Made by a program: the position numbers and the translations under genes. Positions 34,184 to 43,954 of a stretch of DNA of 64,000 nt are shown here, piece after piece. The notes under the pieces were generated by a model, which saw only the letters and a list, made by a program, of their open reading frames with translations, searched no databases and had not been told where the DNA came from. The stretch lies in the NCBI GenBank assembly GCA_021442155.1, contig CM038228.1, positions 15,107,179 through 15,171,178 of the forward strand. Direction: 5' to 3'. This stretch comes from Cymbidium sinense (Eukaryota > Streptophyta > Magnoliopsida > Asparagales > Orchidaceae). The stretch's first letter is position 1. Each line of letters begins with the position of its first letter.

Positions 34184-35560
34184 TTGAACCAAGGACACCA
34201 AACTTTTGCCTCACTTCCCCCTGATAGGCATGACTCAATCGGTGAAGCTGCAACAGGAATCTCTCTAGAAAATCATGTGCACAGAATGGAAGAGTCTCAA
34301 AATGAGATAATCCGACTTTTACGGCACGACATTACTATGGCAAACACATCTCCCCAAGATCGATCGTCGTTGGGAGGTCAAAATGCATCTGGGGCATTCT
34401 CACCATCTTTGAAGTTCTCTACTTTACCGTGATGTTGACCTCGACACCCGCTTACATACATCACTTGCACTCATGACTCCCATCCATCAATTATTGCACG
34501 CTTCTAGTCCATTGATTCCACTCATCATATTACATGTGCAGAATTAACACTTAATGCGAGAAGAATTCTACTTTAAAGATGGAAATCATCTTCACTCTCA
34601 TCATGACTATCAGGAGTCTTCACCTTTTGATCTTCAACATCCTATTCTGGAGGTTCAAGCTTCAGAGCATCGACTCTTATGATGGGGCAAGCGACCATAT
34701 GAGCACATCGACCATTAGACCATCATGCATATCCAAGAGCTTGCTTTTATCAAATCTTTTAGCCTCAAGAGGTCGTGGTTATACTCCCTTCCAAGGGGAT
34801 CCATCCATACTTTGATGAACTTGCCAAGATTTTTGTAGAACAGTTCATTGCAAACTGGAGAATCATTAAAGATTTCTCTCATCTCACAGACATTCATCAA
34901 AATGAGGGTGAATCACATAAGGAGTACTTCGAGGTTCTCCTTGAGGCTCACCAAATACCTGGAGTAGACCCGAACTATTAAGAGGAGTTTTCCTTGGAGG
35001 GTTTCGTTCTGGGACTTTCTACTCATCACTAATGCGAGATATGGCCTGCTCATATGTTGACTTGATTCATCGTGTGGAAGCCCAAATTTGTCGATGAGGT
35101 TATTAATGCCCATCATAAATAATTTGAATAATTCACAGGAAAATATAAGAGTGCCCCAAGGAACACAAATTGAAAATCCCATCAAAGGAAGCAACAAGGC
35201 AGTCGTGATCTCTCTCCATGGCCATCACATCAGCGATGTGAACCTAAGAAATCATGGTAATATTGTCACTTCCATGAGGTGGACCATACTGGCGTGCAAA
35301 AAACCAAAGAAATCAGAGAGTCATTCCATGATATTGTCGTTTTAAGAAGAATCGACTCAAACAATATTACTCATGGGCCATAGGGGCAATCATCATGAAA
35401 CAACAAAATAGTAAAGTTGGAGAAATTGAAACAATCGTAGGAGGACCACTACTATCAAGTCCTCATTGCAACCTTCAAGAACCAGAGTTAAAGAAATCTC
35501 ATATTGATCATTCCATCACTTTTAATGACATTGGACTTAGAAGGAGTCCAAGTTCTGCAT
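34184..35560 (+). pseudogene. Tat gag remnant
   Basis: It starts near 34184 in the frame MNQGHQTFASLPPDRHDS, with a helical stretch HVHRMEESQNEIIRLLRHDI. It then reads RFKLQSIDSYDGASD (about 34650), the usual entry into the Tat capsid domain, and LAKIFVEQFIANWRIIKDFS, then TDIHQNEGESHKEYFE (34815-34945). These correspond to the retrotransposon gag family pattern 'F...F......K....L....Q...ESL..Y...F'. Downstream (35180-35340) is basic and Gag-like, but I could not place a zinc knuckle. Stops and frameshifts break it into at least five pieces. Short minus-strand open frames over this region are shadows. Confidence 0.78.
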
Positions 35561-35564
35561 TAAG

Positions 35565-36005
35565 ATCCACTTATCATCAGTGCAGGGATCGATGACCCAT
35601 GTTATAATGTTAAGAGAATTTTGATTGATAATGGGAGTTCTGTCGATGTCTTATTTTACTCCACATTTCTTAGCATAGGCCTAGTTAGGGAAAAACTCCA
35701 ACCCACTGTAGGACCATTATATGGGTTTGATAATCGCCCTATGTAAATGGAGGGGTAATCACCATTCATGTTATCTTCGGAGAATTTTCTCGATGAGTGA
35801 CTCATTCAATTCAATTCATGGTGGTCAGGTTAGATTCAACCAACAATGCTATCTTCGGAAGGCCCCTCCAATCAATTTTTGGTGTTACTTGATCTCATCG
35901 AAGATAAATTTTCAACCCGTTGGGGTTTGGAGTGGTCCGAAATCAATAATAACACAATCATACCGGTCAAGCTCAACCACGCCCTTTGGTGACCTTCAGC
36001 ATCGA
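35565..36005 (+). pseudogene. Tat aspartic protease remnant
   Basis: The plus strand reads GIDDPCYNVKRILIDNGSSV, then DVLFYSTFLSIGLVREKLQP, LYGFDNRPM. The core DNGSS (35627-35641) is the Tat form of the aspartic protease D-x-G-S active site. Further on, fragments consistent with the flap and C-terminal strands follow in other frames. The protease would cleave Gag-Pol in an intact element. The normal 'LLGRPLI'-type box is only faintly readable (around 35850). Frameshifts are present. Confidence 0.75.
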
Positions 36006-36374
36006 GAATTTTAATTTTTTAGATGAATAAGTACCCCAGAGGGCTTCGCCCATAGAAGATTTTCTCCCTATTTCATTATCAGACGACCAACATTTACGAA
36101 TAGTGTAAGTCGTATCTCTGCTCTCAGATGAACAAAGGGTAAAATACATAAACTTCTTACACAAAAATCAAGATATATTTACTTGGAGTCCAACATATAT
36201 GCTTGAGGTCGACCCTAATGTGATCATCCACTCCCTCAAAATTGATCCAGCATTCAAACTGATCATCCAAAGAAGTGAGTTTTACAGCTGATTTACTCCA
36301 AGCTATTGAACAAGAAGTTAACAAGCTCTTATAAGTGGGATTCATATGAGAAGTACATTTCCCTACATGGCTAG

Positions 36375-37075
36375 CAAATATTGTCATGGTTAAGAAAACA
36401 AAATGGAACTTGGAGAATGTGTATTGATTACATTGATCTCAATAAAGCTTGCCCGAAAGATAGTTTTTTCCTCCTCAAAATTGATCAATTGGTTGATGCT
36501 ACGTGTGGGCATCAAATGCTCAGCTTTTTGGATGCTTACTCAGGTTACAATCAAATAAAAATGAACCCAACATATGAAGAAGCCACATCATTTTAAATAT
36601 ATAAATATTTATATTGTTACCAAGTTATGCCGTTCGGGTTAAAAAATACTGGTGCTACCTATCAACGCCTTATGAATAAAGTTTTCAAAGACCTCTTAGG
36701 CCACACAATGGAGATATATGCGGATGGCATGTTAGTAAAAATCTTTGAATAATCATAACATATTTCTGACTTAGAAACATGCTTTAACCTTCTTCGATGT
36801 TATAACATGCAACTTAACCAAACCAAGTGTACTTTTGGGGTTACGTTGGAAAAATTTCTTGAGTTCATGGTCACCCACCCCGGGATTGAAGCTAATCCCG
36901 AGAAAATCAAAGCACTTAAAGATATGGCTTCTCTGAAGAATATCAAAGAAGTTCAACGCTTGAATGAACAAATTATTGCCTTATCCCGCTTCTTAGCCCG
37001 TTCTGGGGATAAATACTTATCATTCTTTAAAATATTAAAGGAAGCTAAAAATAATAATTTTTAATGGAGTGATGA
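36375..37075 (+). pseudogene. Tat reverse transcriptase, catalytic site damaged
   Basis: It reads LRKQNGTWRMCIDYIDLNKA, CPKDSFFLLKIDQLVDATCG and HQMLSFLDAYSGYNQIKM, then a stop, then VMPFGLKNTGATYQRLMNKV and GHTMEIYADGMLVK (36705-36745). QTKCTFGVTLEKFLEFMV, HPGIEANPEKIKAL and the connection ALSRFLARSGDKYLSFFKIL follow. The family has Y-V-D-D at the active site; here it reads Y-A-D-G, so the second catalytic aspartate is lost. An internal stop falls after ATSF and another after VKIFE. Confidence 0.92.
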
Positions 37076-37530
37076 ATGTTAAGCTACTTTTGAGCAATTA
37101 AGAGAATATTTAGCATCTCACCCTTATTATCGAAGTCTATCCAAGGAGAGATGTTATACTTATATCTCATAATCTCTTCCCACGTAATAAGCTCAGTTTT
37201 AGTATGAGAGAAAAATGCAATACAACAACCAATTTACTATATGAGCAAAATTCTCCCTCATATAGAAAGTCGTTATCCACTAGCAGATAAGATGATTTTG
37301 GCTTTAATTTTCTCAGCGCAAAAATTGCATCCATACTTCCAAGCTCACACCATCGGTGTTTATACCCATTTATTATTGAGGGTCATTCTACAAAAACCAG
37401 AGGCATCTGGGAGGTTAATCAAATGGTCCATAAAATTTGGAGAGTTTGATATCCATTTTCTACCCAGGCCAGACATAACATCTCAAGTACTTGCAGACTT
37501 TATAGTAGAATCCACTGCCCCTATTGTAAA
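37076..37530 (+). pseudogene. Tat RNase H domain 1
   Basis: After the RT connection it reads MSKILPHIESRYPLADKMIL, ALIFSAQKLHPYFQAHTIGV, then ASGRLIKWSIKFGEFDIHFL, PRPDITSQVLADFIVE. This is the C-terminal part of the usual Ty3/gypsy RNase H and the tether that ends in 'ALADFI.E'. The first half (37076-37240) is broken by stops. In the family it degrades the RNA strand of the replication intermediate. Confidence 0.85.
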
Positions 37531-37666
37531 TGAGCTATATATTACTCCCCTTTTGAAATGGACCCTCTATGTTGATGGAGCTTCAAGAAATATTGGTGTC
37601 GAAGCAGAAATCTTACTTATTTCTCCCCAACAGGATACCTTAGACTATAGACTTTGCCTAAAATTC

Positions 37667-37674
37667 TCTGCAAC
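37667..37674. repeat. hAT MITE target duplication (left), TCTGCAAC
   Basis: It matches CCTGCAAC at 38298-38305 except for the first base. hAT elements make 8-bp duplications. Confidence 0.75.
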
Positions 37675-38297
37675 TAGGGGTGTAAACGAGTCGAGCTTGA
37701 GTGAACAGAACTCTTGTTCCTGTTTAGCTCATTGGAAATTTGTTTTGTTCGTGTTCGGCTCATGTTGAAATGGCTCGAAATATCACAGTTCATGTTCGAC
37801 TTGTTTGAAAATTACTTTGTTCGTGTTTGGCTCGTGTTCGAAATTGGCTCGAAATGCAATAATCGAAAAATCTGTATGAGGGAGGATTCGAACCTGAGTC
37901 AATCTTTTGCATAACAAAAGTTCTAACCACTAAGCTATTCTTGTATTTGTAATATATTAATATGTTCGTATGTATGTATAATAATAATAATAATAGTAAT
38001 AAATAAAAATAATAGTAATAAATAAAATAATAGTAATAAATAAAATAATAGTAATAAAATAATAATAGTAATAAATAATAATAATAATAATAATAATATA
38101 ATATAATTTTTTATTTCGAGCTAAGTCGAGCCGAACACGATCGAACAAATGATTGTTCATGTTTGACTCGTTTACATATCGAGCTTGAAATGTCTGTTCG
38201 TGTTTGACTCGTTTAGTTAATGAACGAACCGAACACGAGCTACATAAGGAGTCGAACAAGAGCTGTTCACGAACAACGAGCTTTTTTGACAGCCCTA
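37675..38297. mobile_element. hAT-type MITE, 623 bp, inside Tat pol
   Basis: Left terminus TAGGGGTGTAAACGAG and right terminus, on the minus strand, TAGGGCTGTCAAAAAAGCTCG form imperfect inverted repeats, flanked by 8-bp duplications. Subterminal GTTCGTGTTCGGCTCG/CGAGCCGAACACGA motifs are repeated on both sides, as usual for transposase-binding regions of hAT elements. The interior has a tRNA-like segment on the minus strand (about 37873-37942) and a block of AATAATAGTAATAAAT minisatellite (37979-38100). Open frames through it are not genes. Confidence 0.82.
37873..37942 (-). ncRNA. tRNA-like sequence with Pol III box motifs inside the MITE
   Basis: On the minus strand it reads TAGCTTAGTGGTTAGAA (box A/D-arm like), an anticodon-type stem CTTTT..AAAAG closing a 7-base loop GTTATGC, and GGTTCGAATCC, a perfect box B. 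The T stem and acceptor stem pair poorly, so this is not a functional tRNA gene. It may be a captured tRNA or a tRNA-derived SINE head. The loop would place UAU in the anticodon position, but decay makes that unreliable. Confidence 0.5.
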
Positions 38298-38305
38298 CCT
38301 GCAAC
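38298..38305. repeat. hAT MITE target duplication (right), CCTGCAAC
   Basis: Partner of 37667-37674; differs at the first base. Confidence 0.75.
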
Positions 38306-38796
38306 CAATAATATGGCTGAATATGAGACTCTCATCGTAGGGTTGAGACTTGTCATTGATTGTGAAGCTCAAAACTTAATGATCCACACTAACTCTCAGC
38401 TTGTCGCCTCCCAGGTTAAGGAAACTTTAACACTCATAATCTCCAGCTAGCACAATACCTCAGCTTAGTAAAGTCACTTCTTGCCCATGTCAAGACACAT
38501 CAAATCATTCACATACTGTGAAAGAAGAACACTCGAGATGATACTCGCTAAGCTCGTTACCTCTGCTACTGGAGATCTATTTAAGAGATGGCATGCTGAG
38601 GAAATATATTTTTCTAATATCCAAAGGTCATGGGTAATACGAGCGATTAATGATACAAAAGAACATTCATGGATGGACCACATCCTATCCTTTCTACAAA
38701 AAGGGACCCTCCCTGCTGCAACTCGTCTCTGAAGGTAAGCTACAAACTTTATTATTATCGGAGGTGAGCTATACAAACGAGCTTTTTTGGGCCATA

Positions 38797-38804
38797 TCTT
38801 AAAT
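38797..38804. repeat. MITE target duplication (left), TCTTAAAT
   Basis: It matches CCTTAAAT at 39240-39247 except for the first base. Confidence 0.75.
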
Positions 38805-39239
38805 TCGGGGTGTCAAAAATTAACCTGACTCGACAACTCGACATGAACCAGACTCAAAAAATCTGGGTTTGGGTTGACCTAAAAAATTTTCGGGTCAGGT
38901 TCGGGTTGAAAAAATTAACCCATTTAATTTTTTGGGTTGGGTTGGGTTGACCCTCCAACCCAAAATTGACTCGATTTTGACCCGCCAACTCAAATTGACG
39001 AAATTGACCCATCAACATGAAATTGACCAGAAATTGACTCGTCAACCCGAATTTGACTCAATTTTGACTTAAAAAAATATATATAAATAGATCATTCAGG
39101 TCGTATCAGGTCAATTGGGTTAAAATCGGGTCGTTGGTTGAAGTTTTGACCCGTTTATAAGCAATTCGGGTTGCCAACCCTCTTGGTCGGGTTTTGGGTC
39201 GGAACTAACCCAACCCATCGACCCGAATTGACACTCCTA
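38805..39239. mobile_element. hAT-type MITE, 435 bp, inside Tat integrase
   Basis: Left terminus TCGGGGTGTCAA and right terminus, on the minus strand, TAGGAGTGTCAATTCGGG form imperfect inverted repeats with 8-bp duplications. The interior is built from many short GGGTTGACCC/AATTGACCCG motifs in both orientations, and the two halves fold back on each other. No coding capacity. Confidence 0.82.
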
Positions 39240-39247
39240 CCTTAAAT
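39240..39247. repeat. MITE target duplication (right), CCTTAAAT
   Basis: Partner of 38797-38804. Confidence 0.75.
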
Positions 39248-40575
39248 GTCTCTCACCATCAGAGACCGATTATGTATTAAGAGAGATTCACTCTAAGATA
39301 TGTGGACAACACCTAAGAGAAAGGGCGCTAGCCCTTAAAATTTTAAGGCAAGGGTTCTATTGGCTACAATGAAGCAAGACGCTTTGGATTTCACAAAAAA
39401 TGTGCAAATTATCAGTTGCACTCTAACCTCTCTCATACACTACATACAGAGCTCTCATCCCTTCAAAGCTCGTGATCTTTTGCTCAATGGAGAATTGATA
39501 TCATGGGACCTTTTCCAATAGCGTCAGGGCAACAAAAATTTATCATTTTAGCTGTCGACTACTTCACTAAATGGGTGGAGGCTGAACCACTCCTAAAATC
39601 ATGAAAAAATGCTAAATAATTTGTTTGAAAAAAATATAATATGTCGATTCGATTTTCTTGCAAAGATCATCACTGACAATGAAACCTAATTTACTGAAAA
39701 AGACTTTACATCTTTTTGTAAAGATCTTCACATTCAGCTGGTGCATATGACTGTAGTTCTTCTCAAACTAATGGACAGACTGAAGCTACCAACAGGATTA
39801 TACTCAAAGGATTAAAAATGCATCTCGAGAAGGCTAGGGGCAATGGGCTAAGGAGCTCTCTAATGTTCTTTAAGCTTATCACACTACATCGTGAACTCTG
39901 ACTGGTGAGACACCATATAATTTATGTTTTGGCACAGAAGCTATTATACAAGTAGATATCGAGATTCCAAGTCTAAGAGTTCAATCATTCTATCATAATA
40001 GTAATGAAGAAAAACTCTAATATAACTTGGAACTACTCCCCAAAACTCATGACATGGCCCTACTTCAGACTATTTCTTACCACCAAATGTAGCTCGTCAA
40101 TTCAATAGAAGAGTGAAACTCCGTCCCATCTCTGTCGATGACTTGGTCCCACGAAGTCTTGAAGCTGTGGGCAAAGGCCCTCAACGCAATAAGCTCTCAC
40201 CACTTTGGGATGACCCTTATGTGGTTACACCTATGGTCAAGCCAGGAACATTTAAGCTCAAGGATCTAGAGGGAAAAACTTTACCTCGAACTTGGAATAT
40301 GGAGAATCCTCGAAAGTATTAATAGTAATTCCTACTGCATAATTATTGCAACTTTTATTTTGTCTCATTTATCATTTCCTCTTCAACTCATATCTTTGTT
40401 AAAATTATCTTATGATTGTATCATCAACCTTATCATAGTAATGAGTTTATGGCCTTTTCTTTCAAGCTTGTTGCATATAAACAATCTCTTTCATTTAATC
40501 CCCCAACTTGAGGAATGCACAACTCACGTTGTGTCTCAGTCGGGGCATGATCAATCCCAAGGGGATTTGATTGGA

Positions 40576-40880
40576 CCTCTTCCATATAGGTAATAAGTCA
40601 AGTAACACTTTGACTAATGCCTAGGATAGGTCAAAAAGTCCTTGGTGGACATTCCACGGCCTCTTCCATATAGGTAAAAAGTCAAGTAACACTTTGGCTA
40701 ATACCTAGGATAGGTCAAAAAGTCATTGGTGGACATTCCACGACCTCTTCCATATAGGTAAGACGTCAAATAATATTTTGACTAATACCTAGGATAGGCC
40801 AAAAAGTCTTTAGTGTACTTTCCATGACCTCTTTCCATACAGGTTAGCGTCGTTGAATAATATACCGGCGGATAGGTCAA
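40576..40880. repeat. 84-bp tandem array downstream of pol
   Basis: CCTCTTCCATATAGG begins units at 40576, 40660 and 40744, and the variant CCTCTTTCCATACAGG begins one at 40828. The spacing is 84 each time, with three full units and a decayed fourth. Tandem repeats in the 3' non-coding region are a known feature of Tat elements. The array lies between the pol end and the antisense gene's stop. Confidence 0.92.
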
Positions 40881-41034
40881 AATAAAATAAGAGCAAATCA
40901 CCCAAAATTTTTAATGTCATTGATAGCTCTAACATGATGATATAAGAAAGAATCAAAATTATGGATACAAAAAAATAATAATAATAAATAATAATATATA
41001 GATAAAAGAAAAAGAAATACATCCTCAAGTTACA

Positions 41035-43031
41035 CTACATGATATCAACATCCTCCTCACCACTGAAAGATGCTCCCTTAAACTCATTCTCAACACCTTC
41101 ATCTCTTGAATCTAGCAAAGGGATCTTCAGATTCTTGGCTGGGAGACAAATTCTTGATACTAGCTCCAGTTTTGTGATGTACTAAATGGATTTCTTGTAG
41201 GAATCCTGGATGAAGCCTTCCTCCAAACATGGGTGCTCCAAGTCCTTCACTTTAACATCAAGAATATGATTACAAGCTAGGAAGTTCTTAAAGTCTTCCA
41301 CTGCCTTCAAGGAGATTTCATTTGCTTCCGCTTCTGACATTATTAGCTCCTTCTCAAAAGACGATCTTGTAATGCTTTCTTCTCGAGTTCAAGAGCTTTC
41401 TTCTCTGCTGTTAGTGCCTTGAGTCTTTCCTCTTTCTAGTGAGTCTCTGCCCTCACCTCAATCAGCTCATCACGAGTATGCTCCACCTCCTAATGCTGGA
41501 GAGAAAGATAACTTGACATGTTCACTAGCTCAGTTCTACACCCGGTTAGCTGATCCTCCAGAGCTACCACTTTTTGCCTTAGCACTCATCTTTCACTCAT
41601 ACTCGCCTTATAAATATTTTACCTTCACAAATTAAGTATTCCACTCGTCTAGAGCGACACCCAAATGAGCCATCAGCCCTAATGTTTGGGCTACCTACAA
41701 TCAAAAAATCACAAATATTACACGAAGAAAAAAAGGAAAAGAAGAAAAGAAAAAGAAGGAGAAGATAATGTACTAATTCATTTGCTCGTTGACGTCAAGT
41801 GCATACGTGCTTTAACACCTCTTTAGGAATATGCAGCTTTGGGAAATGAATCCCCCCATTATAAGTTGAGATAGCTAAACTCTCAGAGGCCAATTGGGAT
41901 CGAATATCTTCTCCGTAAATATTTGACATAGTTACTTCGACACATGTCTTCTTTTTCTTTAAAGAAGAAACATTGCTATCACCATGATTTCGTAACAGGC
42001 TTTTTGAAAAAATCCTGTGAATATGAGGAGACCTTTCATAACTTTTACTTGATCTCTTCACTGGAAGAGCATGAGATCTCCCTGCCTGAATGGAAATGCC
42101 AACCTTGAACGTTCTATCTTCAATTATATACATGCTAATGTGACTCAACTCATGCTACAAGCTTTCTACATCAGGAATATTAAGAATCGTTAAGATTTCA
42201 TTCTCTTCTATGAACAATGGATCTGGAAGGTCATTCAATCTTCCCCATCTCTAAGGGAGGCCCCACTCAATTTTCACCAAAAAGAACCCATTAGACCAAT
42301 TTCTAGATGGATCCCGTGCTAAAAATTCTATCTAATTCTTTATAGCTCGGTAAGAAACATGTCCCTGAGCATCACATGTTAATCTGCACATTTGGCATAA
42401 GTATTTGATGTTCAAAGCTAAGCCACGCTCTCTAAAGAAGACAATCAAACCAATGGTGATCACTAAAATTCGAAATGAAAAGTTGTGACAAAGCTACACC
42501 GCATATTTTAAAGATCTCAATCAATTCAAGAGCCAAAGGGAATCGCAGTCCCGCATGAAGAATCATCTCAGAAATAATAAAGTATTATGTCAGAGGAGAA
42601 CATGCTCGATCAGACTTTTTGGCAATAATAGCCATCAAGTCATTGGGGAAATAAAATTTCCTATGGAGCACCATTAAATTATCAATTATCATAGTGGATG
42701 ATATATCATCTGTAGCTATCACAATATTGGTTTTCTTCTAGGCATCATCATACAAAAATATATAATAAATAAAGAGAGAGAGAAAGACAAAGATCTGAGA
42801 ATTGTGTGAAGCAACTCACTCACCCTAATACTTGGGCATATCCTTTCTGACTTTGTTGCTCACGGACAACTTTAGATAAAATTTTTTGCCTACGATCTGA
42901 CAAAAAATATACGCATACATATGAGATCAAAAAAGAAAAAAAAGTTATTTCTCTCTAATGATACTCTAAAATTACTTACAAGACTTTTTGGGTTTTTCGA
43001 AGGATGGTTCCTAATTGATGCTTCCCGCCAT
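41035..43031 (-). pseudogene. Antisense ORF of the Tat element (Transposase_28-like plus coiled coil)
   Basis: Three exon-like parts are read on the minus strand. Exon 1 (43031-42980) starts MAGSIN and ends at a GTAAGT donor. Exon 2 (42896-42824) follows a TTTTTGTCAG acceptor in phase, reads RRQKILSKVVREQQSQKGYA and ends at GTGAGT. Exon 3 begins near 42737 with NIVIATDDISSTMI, FYFPNDLMAIIAKKSDRACS, then MILHAGLRFPLALELIEIFK, CGVALSQL, GLALNIKYLCQMCRLT and NWSNGFFLVKIEWGLP. This resembles the 'putative gypsy type transposon' family. A long charged coiled coil follows (about 41590-41350: VVALEDQLTGCRTELV to EKKALELEKKALQDRLLR), then a C-terminal tail to TAG at 41035. Several stops break it. Its function in the family is unknown to me. 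Confidence 0.75.
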
Positions 43032-43113
43032 CTTTGTAGTTATCATCTGTTGAATAATCTATTGGAGTTTCGAGAAATTCAATTTCTTACAAGAAGAAGT
43101 AGAAAATACATGT

Positions 43114-43660
43114 CTTGATCACCTCCCTAGTCGGTTTGACGAGCACAGTTGATGCCTCTCTCGAGAGAAAACCGGAGCCTCGCAGTATGAACTACGGGCC
43201 TTGATTACCTCCAAACCTAATCGGTCTGATGAGGACAGTTGACACCTCTCTCAAGAGGAAACTAGAGCCTCGTCGTATGAACTACGGGTCTTGATCGCCT
43301 CCAAACCCGGTCGGTCCAACGAGGATAGTTGATGCCTCTCTTAAGGGAAAACCAGAGCCTCGCTGTATGATCAATGGGTCTTGATCACCTCCAAACCTGG
43401 TCGGTCTGATGAGGATAGTTGACGTCTCTCTTGAAGGAAAATTGGAGCCTCTCTATATGATCTATGGGTCTTATTCGCCTCCAAACTCAGTCGGTCTGAC
43501 GAGGACAATTGATGCCTCTCTCGAGGGAAAATTGAAGCCTCGTTGTATGAACTACGGGCCTTGATCACCTGCAAACCCGATCGGTTTGATGAGAACAATT
43601 GATGCCTCTCTCGAGGGAAAATCGAGCCTTGACGTATGAGCTATGCATCTTGATCAAGAA
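43114..43660. repeat. 90-bp tandem array upstream of the antisense ORF
   Basis: The unit starts CTTGATCACCTCCAAACC. Starts fall at 43114, 43200, 43290, 43380, 43470, 43560 and 43649, giving about six units of 86, 90, 90, 90, 90 and 89 bases. The repeat contains GTCGGTCTGA.GAGGA and GAGCCTCG.TGTATGA. On the minus strand part of the array is open and would encode a 30-residue repeat; this open frame (43598-43371) follows from the unit being a multiple of three and is not evidence of a protein on its own. Confidence 0.92.
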
Positions 43661-43937
43661 ACGCACACCGATGAGCATTTTTCAATTTTTTTCCATTTCT
43701 TTGCACCCGTGTGCAGCGTGAGTGCCCTTTAGCATCCAGACGGTCCTATAACCTTGGAGTCTTGCACCCATGAGCACCCCTACGGCCTTGCACCCACTTC
43801 AGTGATCATAATCTTATGCACCCATGAAGATCTATTCTCTTAAACTATATGGTTAATGAATCCACAAATTTCATTGAAGAATTTATTATTTTCAAATATT
43901 AGACATATTTTTTTGGATGATAGAGATAATATCATCC
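43661..43937 (+). other. Non-coding 3' region of the Tat element
   Basis: Between the 90-bp array and the polypurine tract. It includes short repeats of the phrase CACCCATGAGCA / CACCCGTGTGCA (about 43705-43820). No gene. Confidence 0.6.
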
Positions 43938-43954
43938 AAAAATAGGGAGTCAAT
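43938..43954 (+). other. Polypurine tract of the Tat element
   Basis: AAAAATAGGGAGTCAAT immediately precedes TGATATGAC at the start of the 3' LTR, as expected for the plus-strand primer. Confidence 0.7.

Larger units (their letters stand above)
37531..38450 (+). pseudogene. Tat second RNase H domain, split by a MITE
   Basis: The domain begins LLKWTLYVDGASRNIGVEAE and runs to LRLCLKFSAT-like sequence at 37674. A 623-bp hAT-type MITE (37675-38297) interrupts it, then it resumes as NNMAEYETLIVGLRLVIDCE, MIHTNSQLVASQVKETL. A second RNase H after the first is a known mark of Tat elements. The VDGAS aspartate and the AEYE glutamate are present; the usual HSDSQ reads HTNSQ, an Asp-to-Asn change at a catalytic position. 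Removing the MITE and one target duplication restores the local reading frame. Confidence 0.85.
38451..40322 (+). pseudogene. Tat integrase, split by a second MITE
   Basis: After the RNase H tail, GELYKRAFLGPYLK ends at 38804. A 435-bp MITE intervenes (38805-39239), and the frame resumes as CLSPSETDYVLREIHSKICG, QHLRERALALKILRQGFYW, the zinc-binding N-terminal region. Its CxxC reads CANY, so one cysteine is lost. The catalytic core reads ISWDLF, AVDYFTKWVEAEPL (first Asp), IITDNET (second Asp) and TNGQTEATNRIILKGLKMHL (Glu), then LTGETPYNLCFGTEA. The C-terminal block VKLRPIS-like, GPQRNKLSPLWDDPYVV, KPGTFKLKDLEGKTLPRTWN (40113-40320) is the GPF/Y-type module. Many stops interrupt it. The family inserts element cDNA into the genome. 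Confidence 0.88.

Noticed and set aside
37873..37942. Functional tRNA gene
   Set aside because: Box A and box B are good, but the acceptor and T stems do not pair well and it sits inside a MITE, so it is reported only as tRNA-like.
37957..38304. 115-codon minus-strand open frame across the first hAT MITE
   Set aside because: It is mostly ATT/TAT minisatellite translated as I and Y; the MITE structure explains the region.
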